Of a stretch of 64,000 nucleotides of DNA, positions 52,951 through 64,000 are shown in pieces. The position numbers and the translations under genes are program-made. The stretch spans positions 25,827 through 89,826 of the forward strand of contig NZ_WBSM01000003.1 in NCBI RefSeq assembly GCF_009299505.1, in the 5' to 3' direction. Positions within the stretch are counted from its first letter, which is position 1. Each line of letters begins with the position of its first letter. The notes below the pieces were generated by a model. It searched no databases and was not told the origin of the DNA. It worked only from the letters and a program-made list of their open reading frames with translations. This DNA comes from Bifidobacterium ramosum. Its GTDB lineage: Bacteria; Actinomycetota; Actinomycetes; Actinomycetales; Bifidobacteriaceae.

Positions 52951-53703
52951 CTACCGCGGCCGCGATGCCGCCACCCGACGCGCCCGCTCGGCGATCGCGT
53001 TGAGCCGCTCCATCGCCTCGCGCTGCGCAGCGCTCTGATGCCGCTCCGGCTCGAACGCCCCATACCGCCGCTCGACGGCCGTACGGATCAGAAAATCCGC
53101 AATCGCCGGGTTCTTCGGCAGCAGCGACCCGTGCATGTACGTGCCGATCACGTTGTGCACGCGCGCGCCTTCGGTGTGATCCTCGCCGTTGTTGCCGCAG
53201 CCGTCCGCGTCCACGCGCCCCAACGGCCGCACGCCGTCGCGCAGAAACGTCTGTCCGGAATGGTTCTCGTAGCCGATCACGTCGCCGAAGTCGTCGCTGT
53301 GCTCGACGAGGTTGCCGATCATACGCACGTTCTGGCCGACCGTGTACGCGCCGATCACGCCGATGCCGTCGAGCCGCGTACCGTCGACCGTCTCGAAATA
53401 CTCGCCGAACAGCTGGTACATGCCGCAGATCATGAGCATCGGCACGCCGTCGGCCGCCAACGTTCGCAACAGGTCAGCGCGGCGGAAGAAGTCGTCGATG
53501 ATCTTCTTCTGGCCGGTGTCCTGCCCGCCGCCGCCGAGGATCATGTCGACGTGGTCGGGCCAGTCGTCGCCTTGGTTGTATGCGGTGACGCGCGGCTCGT
53601 ATCCGTACAGCGCGAGCCGGCGCGTGACGGTGAGCACGTTGCCGGAGTCGCCGTAGATGTTCATGTCCTTCGGATACAGGGACATGATGTCGATGGTGGT
53701 CAT
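52951..53703 (-). CDS. gatD: Lipid II isoglutaminyl synthase, glutaminase subunit GatD
   Basis: A 250-residue CobB/CobQ-type class I glutamine amidotransferase that releases ammonia for MurT. Catalytic Cys93 in LMICGMYQLFG, His191 in GTYMHGSLLPKNP, and the substrate-positioning Arg127 in QNVRMIGN fit the GatD family. Also DMILGGGGQDTGQKKI and GYENHSGQT. With MurT it amidates the D-glutamate of lipid II to D-isoglutamine in the cytoplasm. Located 24 bp after murT on the same strand. Confidence 0.92.
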   Translation of the reverse strand: MTTIDIMSLYPKDMNIYGDSGNVLTVTRRLALYGYEPRVTAYNQGDDWPDHVDMILGGGGQDTGQKKIIDDFFRRADLLRTLAADGVPMLMICGMYQLFGEYFETVDGTRLDGIGVIGAYTVGQNVRMIGNLVEHSDDFGDVIGYENHSGQTFLRDGVRPLGRVDADGCGNNGEDHTEGARVHNVIGTYMHGSLLPKNPAIADFLIRTAVERRYGAFEPERHQSAAQREAMERLNAIAERARRVAASRPR

Positions 53704-53727
53704 GATGACTTCCTTTGCCGAAGGGAC

Positions 53728-55248
53728 TTACTTGCCGACGCCGGCGTCGGGGACGTCGGCGATGCGGGCGAGCGCGGCGCGTACGGCGAGCATGGCGGTG
53801 TACGTGCAGTAGATGTGCTTGGGCGCGTGCGGATGCGCGGGATCGGGGCGTACGAACGCGGCGAGCGCGGCGTCGAGGTCGGTGTCGACCGCGCCGACCG
53901 GCACCTGGTCGTATTCGAGGCGCAGGGCCATGTCCCACGCGCGCACGCCGGAGACCTGTTTCACGCCCGTTTCACGCAGACTGGTGAAGTCGACATCCCA
54001 TAGCCAGCTCATGTCGCGGCCGTCGGCGTATTCGTCGTTGATGACGATCATCGTGTCGGTGTCGGCGGTCGGCGGGAAGCTCGCGAGCGAGAGGCGGAAT
54101 CCCATCGGGTTCTTGACGAGCAGCAGTTCGGTCGGACTGCCGTTGACGTCGATGACTTCGCCGCGGCCGAACGCGGGGGTGACGTGGGCGACGGCGGCGA
54201 GGAGCGCGGAGACGTCGGTGCCGGATTGCGCGAACGTATGCACACGGTCGGCGAACCCGTCGGCCGGCTTGCCTGACGGGCGAACGATGCGGCCCGCGTC
54301 GGCGACGACCGCACGCACGACGGCGAGCGCCGCGGCGGCGTTGTACAGGTTGTACACACCCTCGAGCCTGACCGTGGTGGAGCGTGGCTGCGTCTCGCCG
54401 GCGAACAGGAAGTCGGCCTCGTGGTCGCCCACGCGGGTGAGCGTCACGTCGGCGGGAAGCGCATTGCGACCGGCGGACGTGTCGCGTGCGTCACGTGCCC
54501 CTGCGGACTCGGCGTCGTCTGCGGTACCGTTCGCAGCCGTGCCAGCCGAGTCGTCCGCAGATCCGTCGCCTTCCACGGCGACGGTCGTCGCCATGTCGTC
54601 GTCGGACGGGAAGAACGAGCGCAGATCGTCGCTCAATCCGAAATACCGCACGCCGGCCCCCGGCTCGCACACGAGATCCGCGAGCGTCGCGATGCGCGGA
54701 TCCTCACGATTCAATACCACGGTGCCGGTCGTCGCCTCCGCGACATGGCCGAGCAGCCGCGCGGTGTTGTCGATCTCGCCGAACCGGTCCAGCTGGTCGC
54801 GCATCACGTTGAGCAGCAACGCGTACCGCGGGCGCACCTGCCGCACAAAGTGCACGGCGTACGCCTCATCCAACTCGAGCACCGCGATGTCCGCGTCCAG
54901 CCGTCCGGCGAGCGTCACCCGTTCGAGCAGCGCGGACACGACGCCGCGCGTGAAGTTCGAGCCGGTCGGGTTCGTGAACACGCGCAGTCCCAGATCGGAC
55001 AGCATCGAGGCGACCATGCGCGTGGTCGTCGTCTTGCCGTTCGTGCCGGAGACGAGCACCACACCGAGCGGCAGCTGTGCGAGCGTGCGCGCGAGGAATC
55101 CCGGATCGATCCGCTCGACGACCTTGCCGGGGAACGCGGATCCGCCATGCCGGGTCGCGCGGGCGGCCACGCGCACGAGCTTGCCGATCGCGGGCGTCGC
55201 GAATGCGTTCCACGCCGCGTGCCGAATGTTCCGAACATCGTCGGTCAT
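53728..55248 (-). CDS. murT: Lipid II isoglutaminyl synthase, Mur-ligase-like subunit MurT (no zinc ribbon)
   Basis: A 506-residue Mur-ligase-family protein: P-loop SGTNGKTTT at 67-75, TNPTGSNFTRGVVSALLER, VLELDEAYAVHFVRQVRPRY, NVMRDQLDRFGEIDNTARLL, then the C-terminal DUF1727 domain (GFRLSLASF, INDEYADGRDMSWLWDVDF). It activates the D-Glu carboxylate of lipid II for amidation. The segment that in staphylococcal MurT holds a four-cysteine zinc ribbon is replaced by an acidic Ala/Asp/Ser stretch without cysteines (about residues 222-267, ending TSAGRNALPADV). Its start follows the dnaB stop by 1 nt. Confidence 0.9.
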   Translation of the reverse strand: MTDDVRNIRHAAWNAFATPAIGKLVRVAARATRHGGSAFPGKVVERIDPGFLARTLAQLPLGVVLVSGTNGKTTTTRMVASMLSDLGLRVFTNPTGSNFTRGVVSALLERVTLAGRLDADIAVLELDEAYAVHFVRQVRPRYALLLNVMRDQLDRFGEIDNTARLLGHVAEATTGTVVLNREDPRIATLADLVCEPGAGVRYFGLSDDLRSFFPSDDDMATTVAVEGDGSADDSAGTAANGTADDAESAGARDARDTSAGRNALPADVTLTRVGDHEADFLFAGETQPRSTTVRLEGVYNLYNAAAALAVVRAVVADAGRIVRPSGKPADGFADRVHTFAQSGTDVSALLAAVAHVTPAFGRGEVIDVNGSPTELLLVKNPMGFRLSLASFPPTADTDTMIVINDEYADGRDMSWLWDVDFTSLRETGVKQVSGVRAWDMALRLEYDQVPVGAVDTDLDAALAAFVRPDPAHPHAPKHIYCTYTAMLAVRAALARIADVPDAGVGK

Positions 55249-55249
55249 C

Positions 55250-56695
<1,446 letters not shown>

Positions 56696-56799
56696 AGCTA
56701 CCGAGTATAGGTTCACGCGCGTATCGGGCGCGCGGCCGGCGGCGGCCCCGCCCCTCCGTCCCGTTCTGTCCCGTCCCGCTCCTCCCCGCTCCACCCCCC

Positions 56800-56961
56800 T
56801 AACGGACATACAGCCGATTCAACCATGCTTTTCGGCTGGATGTCCGTTGAGGGGCCAAGGCACAGAGTCCATAAGGCGCTCAAGCGATATCACAATCCCC
56901 CGCTCCCTTCTTCACGGACAACCAGCCGATTTAACCGCGCTTTTCGGCTGGTTGTCCGTCG
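56800..56961. repeat. Two family A hairpins upstream of dnaB
   Basis: 56800-56849 (right arm CGGCTGGATGTCCGT) and 56912-56961 (variant arms). Both have similar loops ending GCTTTTCGG / GCGCTTTTCGG, so these two lie in the same orientation. Confidence 0.9.
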
Positions 56962-57064
56962 GGAAAAAAGAGACGGCAAAGAACGTAGCAACGGGATCAT
57001 ATGAACATCGGTCACCTGACGTTCATCTTGCCGTCGATTGCGCGACACGCTCGGATTGATGCGA

Positions 57065-57190
57065 TGTGGATAACAGAAAGTGAGTTATCCACATTCCGGG
57101 GATAACACGGTGCATAATCCACCAAGTTATCCACATAATGGGGATAACTCTGTGGACAACTTGGGGATAACCAGTGGACAAGTCCACAAC
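57065..57190. promoter_or_regulatory. Cluster of DnaA boxes between dnaB and the MATE gene
   Basis: Three perfect consensus boxes: TGTGGATAA (57065, reverse), TTATCCACA (57085) and TTATCCACA (57127). One-mismatch forms include TGTGGACAA (57151) and GGGGATAA-type sites near 57099, 57140 and 57163, plus further degenerate sites at 57115, 57173 and 57182, giving about nine sites in 126 bp in both orientations. The density is origin-like, but dnaA/dnaN are not in the window. It may be a DnaA-titration or DnaA-controlled promoter region for dnaB. Confidence 0.7.
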
Positions 57191-57352
57191 CGCACCTCTC
57201 CGATTTGTCACAAAGTCAAACCTATGGTAAGCATCGCAAACCAACCACAACCGAACAGCAACACACACATCCGCACGCCATGCATGTTCGTTTTCCGCCG
57301 CCAAGCACCCCAGGCATCACCATTCGCCACCCGTATGAGTACGGTGGACGAC

Positions 57353-58708
57353 ATGAGCAAGGAGACGCAGCCAGCAGCCGACGCAACGGTCGTCCCATCC
57401 GTCAACCGCCGCATCCTCGCGCTGGCCGTCCCCACGTTCGGCCAACTCATCGCCGAACCGGCCTTCATCCTCATCGACACCGCCATCGTCGGCCATATCG
57501 GCGACGCCGCGCTGGCCGGACTGTCCGTCGGCTCGACCATCATCCTCACCACGGTCGGCCTGTGCGTGTTCCTCGCCTACGGCACCACGTCGCAGGTCGC
57601 ACGGCTCATCGGCGCCGGCCGCCGCCGCGAAGGACTCGAGGCCGGCATCGACGGGCTGTGGCTTGCGTTTATCATTGGCATGGTCGTGTCGGGCGCGATC
57701 TTCGCCGCCGCCGAACCGCTGTGCGCGGCGATGGGCGCGCGCAGCGACGTGCTCGTCAACGCCGTCGCCTACCTGCGTGCGATCGTGTTCGGACTGCCGG
57801 GCATGCTGCTCGTCTACGCGGCGAACGGTATTTTCCGCGGGCTGCAGAAGGTGCGTATCACGCTGGTCGCGGCGGCCGGCGGCGCAGTGCTGAACACGGT
57901 GCTTGACTTGCTGTTCGTGTTCGGACTGGGCTGGGGCATCGCCGGATCGGGCGCGGCGACGCTGATCGCGCAGTGGTTCATGGGCGTGTTCCTGCTGATT
58001 CCCGCACTGGCGTGGGCGCGCGCGGACGGCGCGAGCTGGCGGCCGCGGCTCGGCGGCATCCTGCACACGGCGGGCGACGGAGCGCCGCTGTTCGTGCGCA
58101 CGTTGGCGTTACGCACGTCGATGGTGGGCACGGTGGTGCTCGCCACGCACATGGGCACGCAGGTTTTGGCGGGATATCAGGCGGTGAATTCGAGCTGGAA
58201 TTTCGTGATCAACATGCTCGACGCGATCGCCATCGCCGGGCAGACGCTCGTCGCCACCGAATTGGGGGCCGGCCATCGCGCGCAGGCCCGTGCCATGACC
58301 GACGCGACCGGGCGCGCCGGATTGATCGGCGGCACGGTCATCGGCATCGCGCTGGCGACTGTCGGGGTGTTTGCCGCTCCCCTGTTCTCCCCCACCGCCG
58401 CCGTACAGCATCTGATCGTTGTCGGCATGATCGTGCTGGCCGTATTCCTGCCGCTCGGCGGGTGGATGTGGGCGCTCGACGGCATTCTTATCGGCGCCGG
58501 CGACTACCGGTATCTGGCGGTCGGCTGCACCGCGACCACCGCGGTCTATCTGCCCGCGCTCGTCGGCGTCAACGCGCTCGACGGCTGGCTCATCACGAGC
58601 GACACCGCCCGGACGGTCGTGCTGTGGGCCGTCATCAACGTGCTGTTCGTCGGCGGCCGCGCCCTGTTCAACGGCCTGCGTATCCGCGCCGACCGCTGGA
58701 TGCGGTGA
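57353..58708 (+). CDS. MATE-family efflux protein (DinF-like)
   Basis: A 451-residue protein with twelve predicted helices and the MATE pattern: ILALAVPTFGQLIAEPAFIL at the start, DTAIVGHIGDAALAGLSVGS, YGTTSQVARLIGAGRRREG, AANGIFRGLQKVRITL, and the second-half VLATHMGTQVLAGYQAVNSS and ATELGAGHRAQARAM. It exports cationic drugs or metabolites by Na+ or H+ exchange; the substrate cannot be inferred. Start MSKETQPAA (57353) has GGTGGA just upstream; an in-frame ATG at 57335 lacks a ribosome site. The region before it contains the DnaA-box cluster. Confidence 0.88.
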   Translation: MSKETQPAADATVVPSVNRRILALAVPTFGQLIAEPAFILIDTAIVGHIGDAALAGLSVGSTIILTTVGLCVFLAYGTTSQVARLIGAGRRREGLEAGIDGLWLAFIIGMVVSGAIFAAAEPLCAAMGARSDVLVNAVAYLRAIVFGLPGMLLVYAANGIFRGLQKVRITLVAAAGGAVLNTVLDLLFVFGLGWGIAGSGAATLIAQWFMGVFLLIPALAWARADGASWRPRLGGILHTAGDGAPLFVRTLALRTSMVGTVVLATHMGTQVLAGYQAVNSSWNFVINMLDAIAIAGQTLVATELGAGHRAQARAMTDATGRAGLIGGTVIGIALATVGVFAAPLFSPTAAVQHLIVVGMIVLAVFLPLGGWMWALDGILIGAGDYRYLAVGCTATTAVYLPALVGVNALDGWLITSDTARTVVLWAVINVLFVGGRALFNGLRIRADRWMR

Positions 58709-58762
58709 GCAGAGGGGCGATCCACGCGTCAGTCGCGACCGTCATAGACCGACCTTCTTCAG

Positions 58763-58961
58763 CTTTCTCCAAACTCAGAGGCAGATTTGCCGCAGTGCAG
58801 AGATCTTTCTCCAAACTGAGAGGCAGGTCAAGGACGATCAGGCCCCTCGCCATACTCCCTTAATGGGGTGAATCAGGTGCTTTGACAGGACGATCTGCCT
58901 CTCAGTTTGGAGAAAGACTCCTGCACAGATCGGAATCTGCCTCTCAGTTTGCGAAAAGCCC
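58763..58961. repeat. Family D nested inverted-repeat array, copy 2
   Basis: Half-sites at 58763-58785 and 58804-58826 (TTTCTCCAAACTGAGAGGCA type) face 58893-58918 and 58935-58961 (TGCCTCTCAGTTTGGAGAAA type), with a 66-bp core. Same 2+2 design and spacing as 51408-51605. Located between convergent MATE and glnD stops. Confidence 0.92.
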
Positions 58962-58992
58962 CTGTCCGTGCCAAACCCGCCCGCAACGCCGC

Positions 58993-60831
58993 TCACATGT
59001 GGTAGCGCGTGGCGTTGTACATGGCCCGCACCAGCGATTCGCGCCATTTCGACCACCCGTACTGCTTGGTGATCTGCTCACCCGCCGTCGCGCCGAGCGA
59101 GGAGCCGTCCGCACGGGTCAGGTCGAACAGCATGTCGAGCAGCACCGGGTCATGGTCGAGCCGCCCGGCCAGTTCGTCGCCAACCGCCGGATCGGAGGGG
59201 TTGCGTCCGGTCGCGAACTCCGACAGGGTCAGGTGTTCGCGCACCAGTATCGTGGCCCAGCGCACGATGTCCGGCGGGAAGCCCATGCGTTTCAGGATCA
59301 CCGGCACATGTTTCGCGCCCTCGGCCGCATGATCGGTCACGAACGGCCGTTTGCCGATGTCGTGTAGCAAACCGGCCAGCAGCAGCGCCGTGTAATGCGC
59401 GTCGTCGTACCGCTCGCCGCCGCCAGCCCCCGCCGCCGACTCGCGCCCGAGCCGCGTCACCACCTCAACGCTATGCCGGTCAATCGTGTACCGGTGCGCC
59501 GCCGACGCGCTCGGTCGGTTGCGAATGCCCAGCCATTCGGGGATCCACCGCCCAGGAATGTCCACGAAGTCCAGCTCGTCCCACACGTCGAGCAGCGCCG
59601 GCCCCGAGGCCAGCAGCCGCACGAATAGCCCACGTGCCTCGTCGCTCCATACCGAGTCGCGGATCGGGCACCGCCGCAGATTCATCAGCGTGGCCGGGTT
59701 GATCGGCAGCTCGAACTCGGCGGCCGCGGTCGCCGCCCGCAGCGCCAGTGTCGCGTCGCGCGACGGGTCCACGCCGGGCGCCAGCACCACCTCGCGCTCG
59801 TGCGCGACCACTCCCGGCGCCAGCACCTCGAATTTCGGAGCCTCGCGCTTGCCGCCCGCCCGCGGGGTCATCATCTGGAAGAACGAGAACCGCGGCCGCT
59901 CGTGCGTGAGCGAATGCTCGGCGCGCGAGGCCGTGGAGTCGAGCGAGAACGCGATCGTGCGCCCGATGCGCGCGAGCCGCGTCTGCAGGTCCTCGATGGA
60001 TTTCGCCTCGCGCTCCCCTTCGGGCAGGGTCGGGTCGGCGAAGCCGAGCATGGCCGCGACTTTGGCCTGATACGGCGGCAGGAGCAGGTTCGTGTCCTTG
60101 TTGGCGACGAGGTGGATGCAGTCACGCACGTCGAGCAGCGCTTTAACCGCCTCGTCGTATGCGCCGTGCGGCCGGTCCGCAAGCCATGACGCGGCGAGCG
60201 CGGAGACGAGCACCGAGTCGCGCAGTCCGCCGCGTGTCTCCTTGATGTCCGGTTGGTTGAGGTACGGCAGCCGCCCGAATTCGTTGAGTCGTTTGTCGGC
60301 GGATTCGAGCAGTTCCGGCAAGCGTTTGCGCGCGGCTTTGCGCCACCGTTCAAGAATGCTCGCCGCGGTGGTGGTGATCAATCCGGTGTCGCCGGCGAGC
60401 GGGAGCACATCGAGCCATCCCATTGCGGCCGGCAGGTCCTTGTCAGTGACCGTCTCGCATTGTTGCCGTGTGCGTACGGAGTGGTCGAGGTCGAGTCCGG
60501 AGTCCCACATCGGATACCAGATCTTGTTGGCGAGTTCGTTGAGCTGCTGATCGTTGATCGCGTGCGGCTCGTAGATGATGACGAGGTCGATGTCCGATGA
60601 CGGGCCGATCTGTCCGCGAGCGAGCGAGCCGACGGCGGCGAGCCCGATGCCGGACGGCGACACGTCGAACGAGACGCCGGCGGTCGCTTCGGACCACAAC
60701 TGCCGCAGCGCGCCGATCGCGAGTTCGGTGCGCGCCTTGCGTTTGGCCGCGCCGTTACGGTAGATGCCGTCGCTGTCGGGCTGGCTGAGGTCCATGAACC
60801 GCGTTTTGAGTTGATCGACCGCCGAAGTCAT
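58993..60831 (-). CDS. glnD: PII uridylyl/adenylyltransferase GlnD, form without ACT domains
   Basis: A 612-residue GlnD: nucleotidyltransferase core GSLARGQIGPSSDIDLVIIY (68-87), the GlnD middle region IKETRGGLRDSVLVSALAAS, and an HD domain LLAGLLHDIGKRPFVTDHAA near 490. In the family it modifies and demodifies PII on its T-loop in response to glutamine. The chain ends about 120 residues after the HD motif, so the two C-terminal ACT domains that sense glutamine in longer homologues (about 800-890 residues) are missing. The start ATG 60831 follows GAGGAG. glnB lies upstream on the same strand, separated by a terminator hairpin. Confidence 0.92.
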   Translation of the reverse strand: MTSAVDQLKTRFMDLSQPDSDGIYRNGAAKRKARTELAIGALRQLWSEATAGVSFDVSPSGIGLAAVGSLARGQIGPSSDIDLVIIYEPHAINDQQLNELANKIWYPMWDSGLDLDHSVRTRQQCETVTDKDLPAAMGWLDVLPLAGDTGLITTTAASILERWRKAARKRLPELLESADKRLNEFGRLPYLNQPDIKETRGGLRDSVLVSALAASWLADRPHGAYDEAVKALLDVRDCIHLVANKDTNLLLPPYQAKVAAMLGFADPTLPEGEREAKSIEDLQTRLARIGRTIAFSLDSTASRAEHSLTHERPRFSFFQMMTPRAGGKREAPKFEVLAPGVVAHEREVVLAPGVDPSRDATLALRAATAAAEFELPINPATLMNLRRCPIRDSVWSDEARGLFVRLLASGPALLDVWDELDFVDIPGRWIPEWLGIRNRPSASAAHRYTIDRHSVEVVTRLGRESAAGAGGGERYDDAHYTALLLAGLLHDIGKRPFVTDHAAEGAKHVPVILKRMGFPPDIVRWATILVREHLTLSEFATGRNPSDPAVGDELAGRLDHDPVLLDMLFDLTRADGSSLGATAGEQITKQYGWSKWRESLVRAMYNATRYHM

Positions 60832-60858
60832 TGATGACCGCTCCTCACTTACGAAAAA

Positions 60859-60891
60859 TCCCCGCACGGCGTAACGCTGCGTGCGGGGATC
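60859..60891 (-). terminator. Terminator/attenuator between glnB and glnD
   Basis: On the minus strand ATCCCCGCACG, 11-nt loop, CGTGCGGGGAT, then TTTTCG. It ends 28 bp before the glnD start, so glnD is either read through at a reduced level or has no other visible promoter in the 130-bp gap. Confidence 0.88.
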
Positions 60892-60961
60892 TGTCTTACT
60901 GATGCCCGAACCGGCCGACCGACAAGCCAGACGTCAGACCGATCGACGATCCGGGAGTCTG

Positions 60962-62585
<1,624 letters not shown>

Positions 62586-62710
62586 GTCAACCTCCCTCTC
62601 TTTCGTCTTGTCCGCCAGCTCGTTGCACGAACCGAGCGGTCGGGTAACTCTTTTGCGCTCCTTTGTGGGGAGCTCACATGACGGTATGGAACGCCTGACG
62701 TGTTGTGAAA

Positions 62711-62728
62711 ACGTTACGGAACGTTACG
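62711..62728. promoter_or_regulatory. Direct repeat upstream of amtB, candidate nitrogen-regulator site
   Basis: ACGTTACG occurs twice with one-helical-turn spacing (62711 and 62721), followed by AATGTAAAAC. GTTAC/GAAAC-type tracts are bound by GlnR-like regulators in actinobacteria. This is a candidate only, 126 bp upstream of the amtB start. Confidence 0.3.
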
Positions 62729-62835
62729 CGAATGTAAAACGAGGGAGTACGGACGGCGACGTGCATACGTATGCAGAACGGCGGTTTTTCGCGGGTTTGT
62801 CTCGGCGGATGATCGGCGATTCGTCCATGTTACGA

Positions 62836-62870
62836 AAAACGTCCGCACCCGATTTTCAGGTGCGGACGTT
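62836..62870 (-). terminator. Rho-independent terminator of ftsY
   Basis: On the minus strand CGTCCGCACC, loop, GGTGCGGACG then TTTTTCG. Located 150 bp past the ftsY stop, beyond the family C repeats. Confidence 0.88.
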
Positions 62871-62923
62871 CCATGATGTGAGCTGATGACGCGGTTCGCG
62901 CAGGGATGTCGACGGTCTAGGCG

Positions 62924-63000
62924 TGGCTCCCCTCTCCGAGGGGAGCTGTCAGCGCAGCTGACTGAGGGGAGCTGTCAGCGCAGCTGACTGAGGGGAGCTG
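62924..63000 (+). repeat. Family C repeat with tandemly duplicated right half
   Basis: GGCTCCCCTCTCCGAGGGGA, then GCTGTCAGCGCAGCTGACTG AGGGGA twice in tandem (26-bp unit). The only copy here with internal duplication. Confidence 0.92.
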
Positions 63001-63021
63001 CCCGGCCAGCCCAAACCAGTA

Positions 63022-64000
63022 CTACGCCAGAATCCCGTCGACGAATCCCTCCGGATCGAACGGCGCGAGGTCGTCGGGGCCTTCGCCCAATCCCACGAGC
63101 TTGACCGGCACGCCGAGTTCCTTCTGCACGGAGATCACGATGCCGCCCTTGGCCGAGCCGTCGAGCTTGCTGAGCACTACACCGGTGATGCCGATCGCCT
63201 CGGCGAACACCTTGGCCTGCGTCATGCCGTTCTGGCCGGTGGTCGCGTCGAGCACGAGCAGCACCTCGTCGACCGGCAGGTTCTTTTCGGTGACGCGCCG
63301 GATCTTGCCGAGCTCGTCCATGAGGTTGGCCTTGTTCTGCAGTCGCCCGGCCGTGTCGATGATGAGTACGTCGGCGTTGGCTTCCTTGGCCTTGGCGCTC
63401 GCCTCGAACGCGACGGACGCCGGGTCGGCGCCGTCCTTGTCGGAGCGCACGACGGGCACGTTCACCTTCGCGCCCCACGTTTCGAGCTGGTCGGCGGCCG
63501 CCGCGCGGAACGTGTCGGCCGCGCCCATGACGACCTGCTTGTCTTCGGAGACGAACAGTCGCGCGAGTTTGCCGGCGGTCGTGGTCTTGCCGGTGCCGTT
63601 GACACCGACCATGATGATGACGGACGGCTTGTTCGCGCCGGGTTTGTTCGCGTTGAGGCGACGGTCAGTATCGCGGCCGACAAGATCGAGGAGCTTCTCG
63701 CGCAGGCCGGCGCGGACTTCCGCGGCGTCGGCCTTGCCGGTGATGCGGGCGTCCTTGCGCAGTTCGTCGACGAGCTGTTCGCTGGCCTCCGCGCCGACGT
63801 CGGCGAGCAGCAGCGTGTCTTCGACGTCCTCCCAGTCGGATTCGGACAGGTTGTCCTTGGTGAGGATCGAGAACAGCGCCTTGCCGAACGGATTCGCGCT
63901 GTTGGCAAGCTTGGCCTTGAGCCGCTGGATGCGTGAGCCGGCTGCTTCCGGCTTTTCCACGGCCTTCGGCGCAACCTCGGCGGCGGGGGCAGCTGGGGCC
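63022..64000 (-). CDS. ftsY: Signal recognition particle receptor FtsY (5' end beyond the window)
   Basis: The SRP-receptor GTPase that docks ribosome-SRP complexes at SecYEG. The visible part has the NG domain: N-domain helices (LFSILTKDNLSESDWEDVED), G1 GVNGTGKTTT, G2/insertion DTFRAAAADQLETWG, G3 DTAGRLQNK, G4 SKLDGSAKGG and the closing GLGEGPDDLAPFDPEGFVDG. The frame stays open through a Pro/Ala/Glu-rich stretch to base 64000, so the true start of its acidic A-domain lies outside. GTG at 63960 is not taken as the start because coding-like sequence continues upstream. Confidence 0.95.
   Translation of the reverse strand, partial: APAAPAAEVAPKAVEKPEAAGSRIQRLKAKLANSANPFGKALFSILTKDNLSESDWEDVEDTLLLADVGAEASEQLVDELRKDARITGKADAAEVRAGLREKLLDLVGRDTDRRLNANKPGANKPSVIIMVGVNGTGKTTTAGKLARLFVSEDKQVVMGAADTFRAAAADQLETWGAKVNVPVVRSDKDGADPASVAFEASAKAKEANADVLIIDTAGRLQNKANLMDELGKIRRVTEKNLPVDEVLLVLDATTGQNGMTQAKVFAEAIGITGVVLSKLDGSAKGGIVISVQKELGVPVKLVGLGEGPDDLAPFDPEGFVDGILA

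Noticed and set aside
57065..57190. Chromosomal origin oriC
   Set aside because: DnaA boxes are dense, but dnaA, dnaN, recF and gyrB are not adjacent and no AT-rich unwinding region is obvious. Kept as a DnaA-box cluster only.

Overview
The window looks like a stretch of a high-GC actinobacterial chromosome, most probably a Bifidobacterium (species not determined). The signs are: the N-terminus of a type I (single-polypeptide) fatty acid synthase directly downstream of a biotin-dependent acyl-CoA carboxylase gene pair; strong G/C bias at third codon positions; an actinobacterial FasR/PucR-type regulator; type RNase E/G, DapE, MurT/GatD and GlnD/PII/AmtB genes that read as actinobacterial; and uptake of biotin and peptides in place of visible synthesis genes. 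No phage, integrase or recognisable transposase gene is present.

Layout. 1-7.1 kb: fatty-acid/biotin block: fas (5' end only), acyl-CoA carboxylase beta and alpha subunits, divergent bioY, then two tandem biotin-ligase genes, the second with a damaged biotin-binding loop. 7.5-10.8 kb: a large polytopic membrane protein and a FasR/PucR-type regulator. 11.1-16.8 kb: rplK-rplA, an MFS sugar transporter, metG. 17.1-18.2 kb: a two-gene accessory cassette (AbiEi-like protein plus a variant leucine-rich-repeat protein) on the opposite strand between metG and rsmI. 18.2-21.9 kb: rsmI, an alpha/beta-hydrolase, a DedA protein, tRNA-Ala(CGC). 22-37.1 kb: two complete oligopeptide ABC transport operons, with an M20 peptidase between them and the cysteine aminopeptidase pepC divergent from the second, so the region is a peptide import and hydrolysis locus. 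39.5-40.7 kb: tRNA-Trp, secE, nusG. 41.1-49.6 kb: an aspartate-type aminotransferase, then the rng, rplU-rpmA-obg-proB series. 50-58.7 kb: dapE, an AEC carrier, gatD-murT-dnaB and a MATE transporter. 59-62.6 kb: nitrogen control genes amtB-glnB and glnD. The right edge holds ftsY, open at its 5' end.

The most unusual property lies between the genes. Almost every intergenic space is packed with hairpin-forming inverted repeats. One family (here called A; core arms ACGGACATACAGCCGATT / AATCGGCTGTATGTCCGT, with a variant arm ACAACCAGCCG) has about 28 copies in 64 kb, all outside genes and often within 10-60 bp of a stop codon. Five further sequence-unrelated families (B, D, E, F, G) share the same design of 10-17 bp arms around an 11-21 nt loop (D is built of half-sites), but each is confined to one or two intergenic spaces. 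Neighbouring copies are often inverted with respect to each other, loop included. A separate family C (AGGGGAGCTGTC...GACTGAGGGGAG) occurs four times plus relics. Two clusters of DnaA-box sequences are also present, one of them upstream of dnaB.

Start codons were chosen from homologous N-termini and visible Shine-Dalgarno sequences. All function calls come from reading protein sequence by eye; no search was run.
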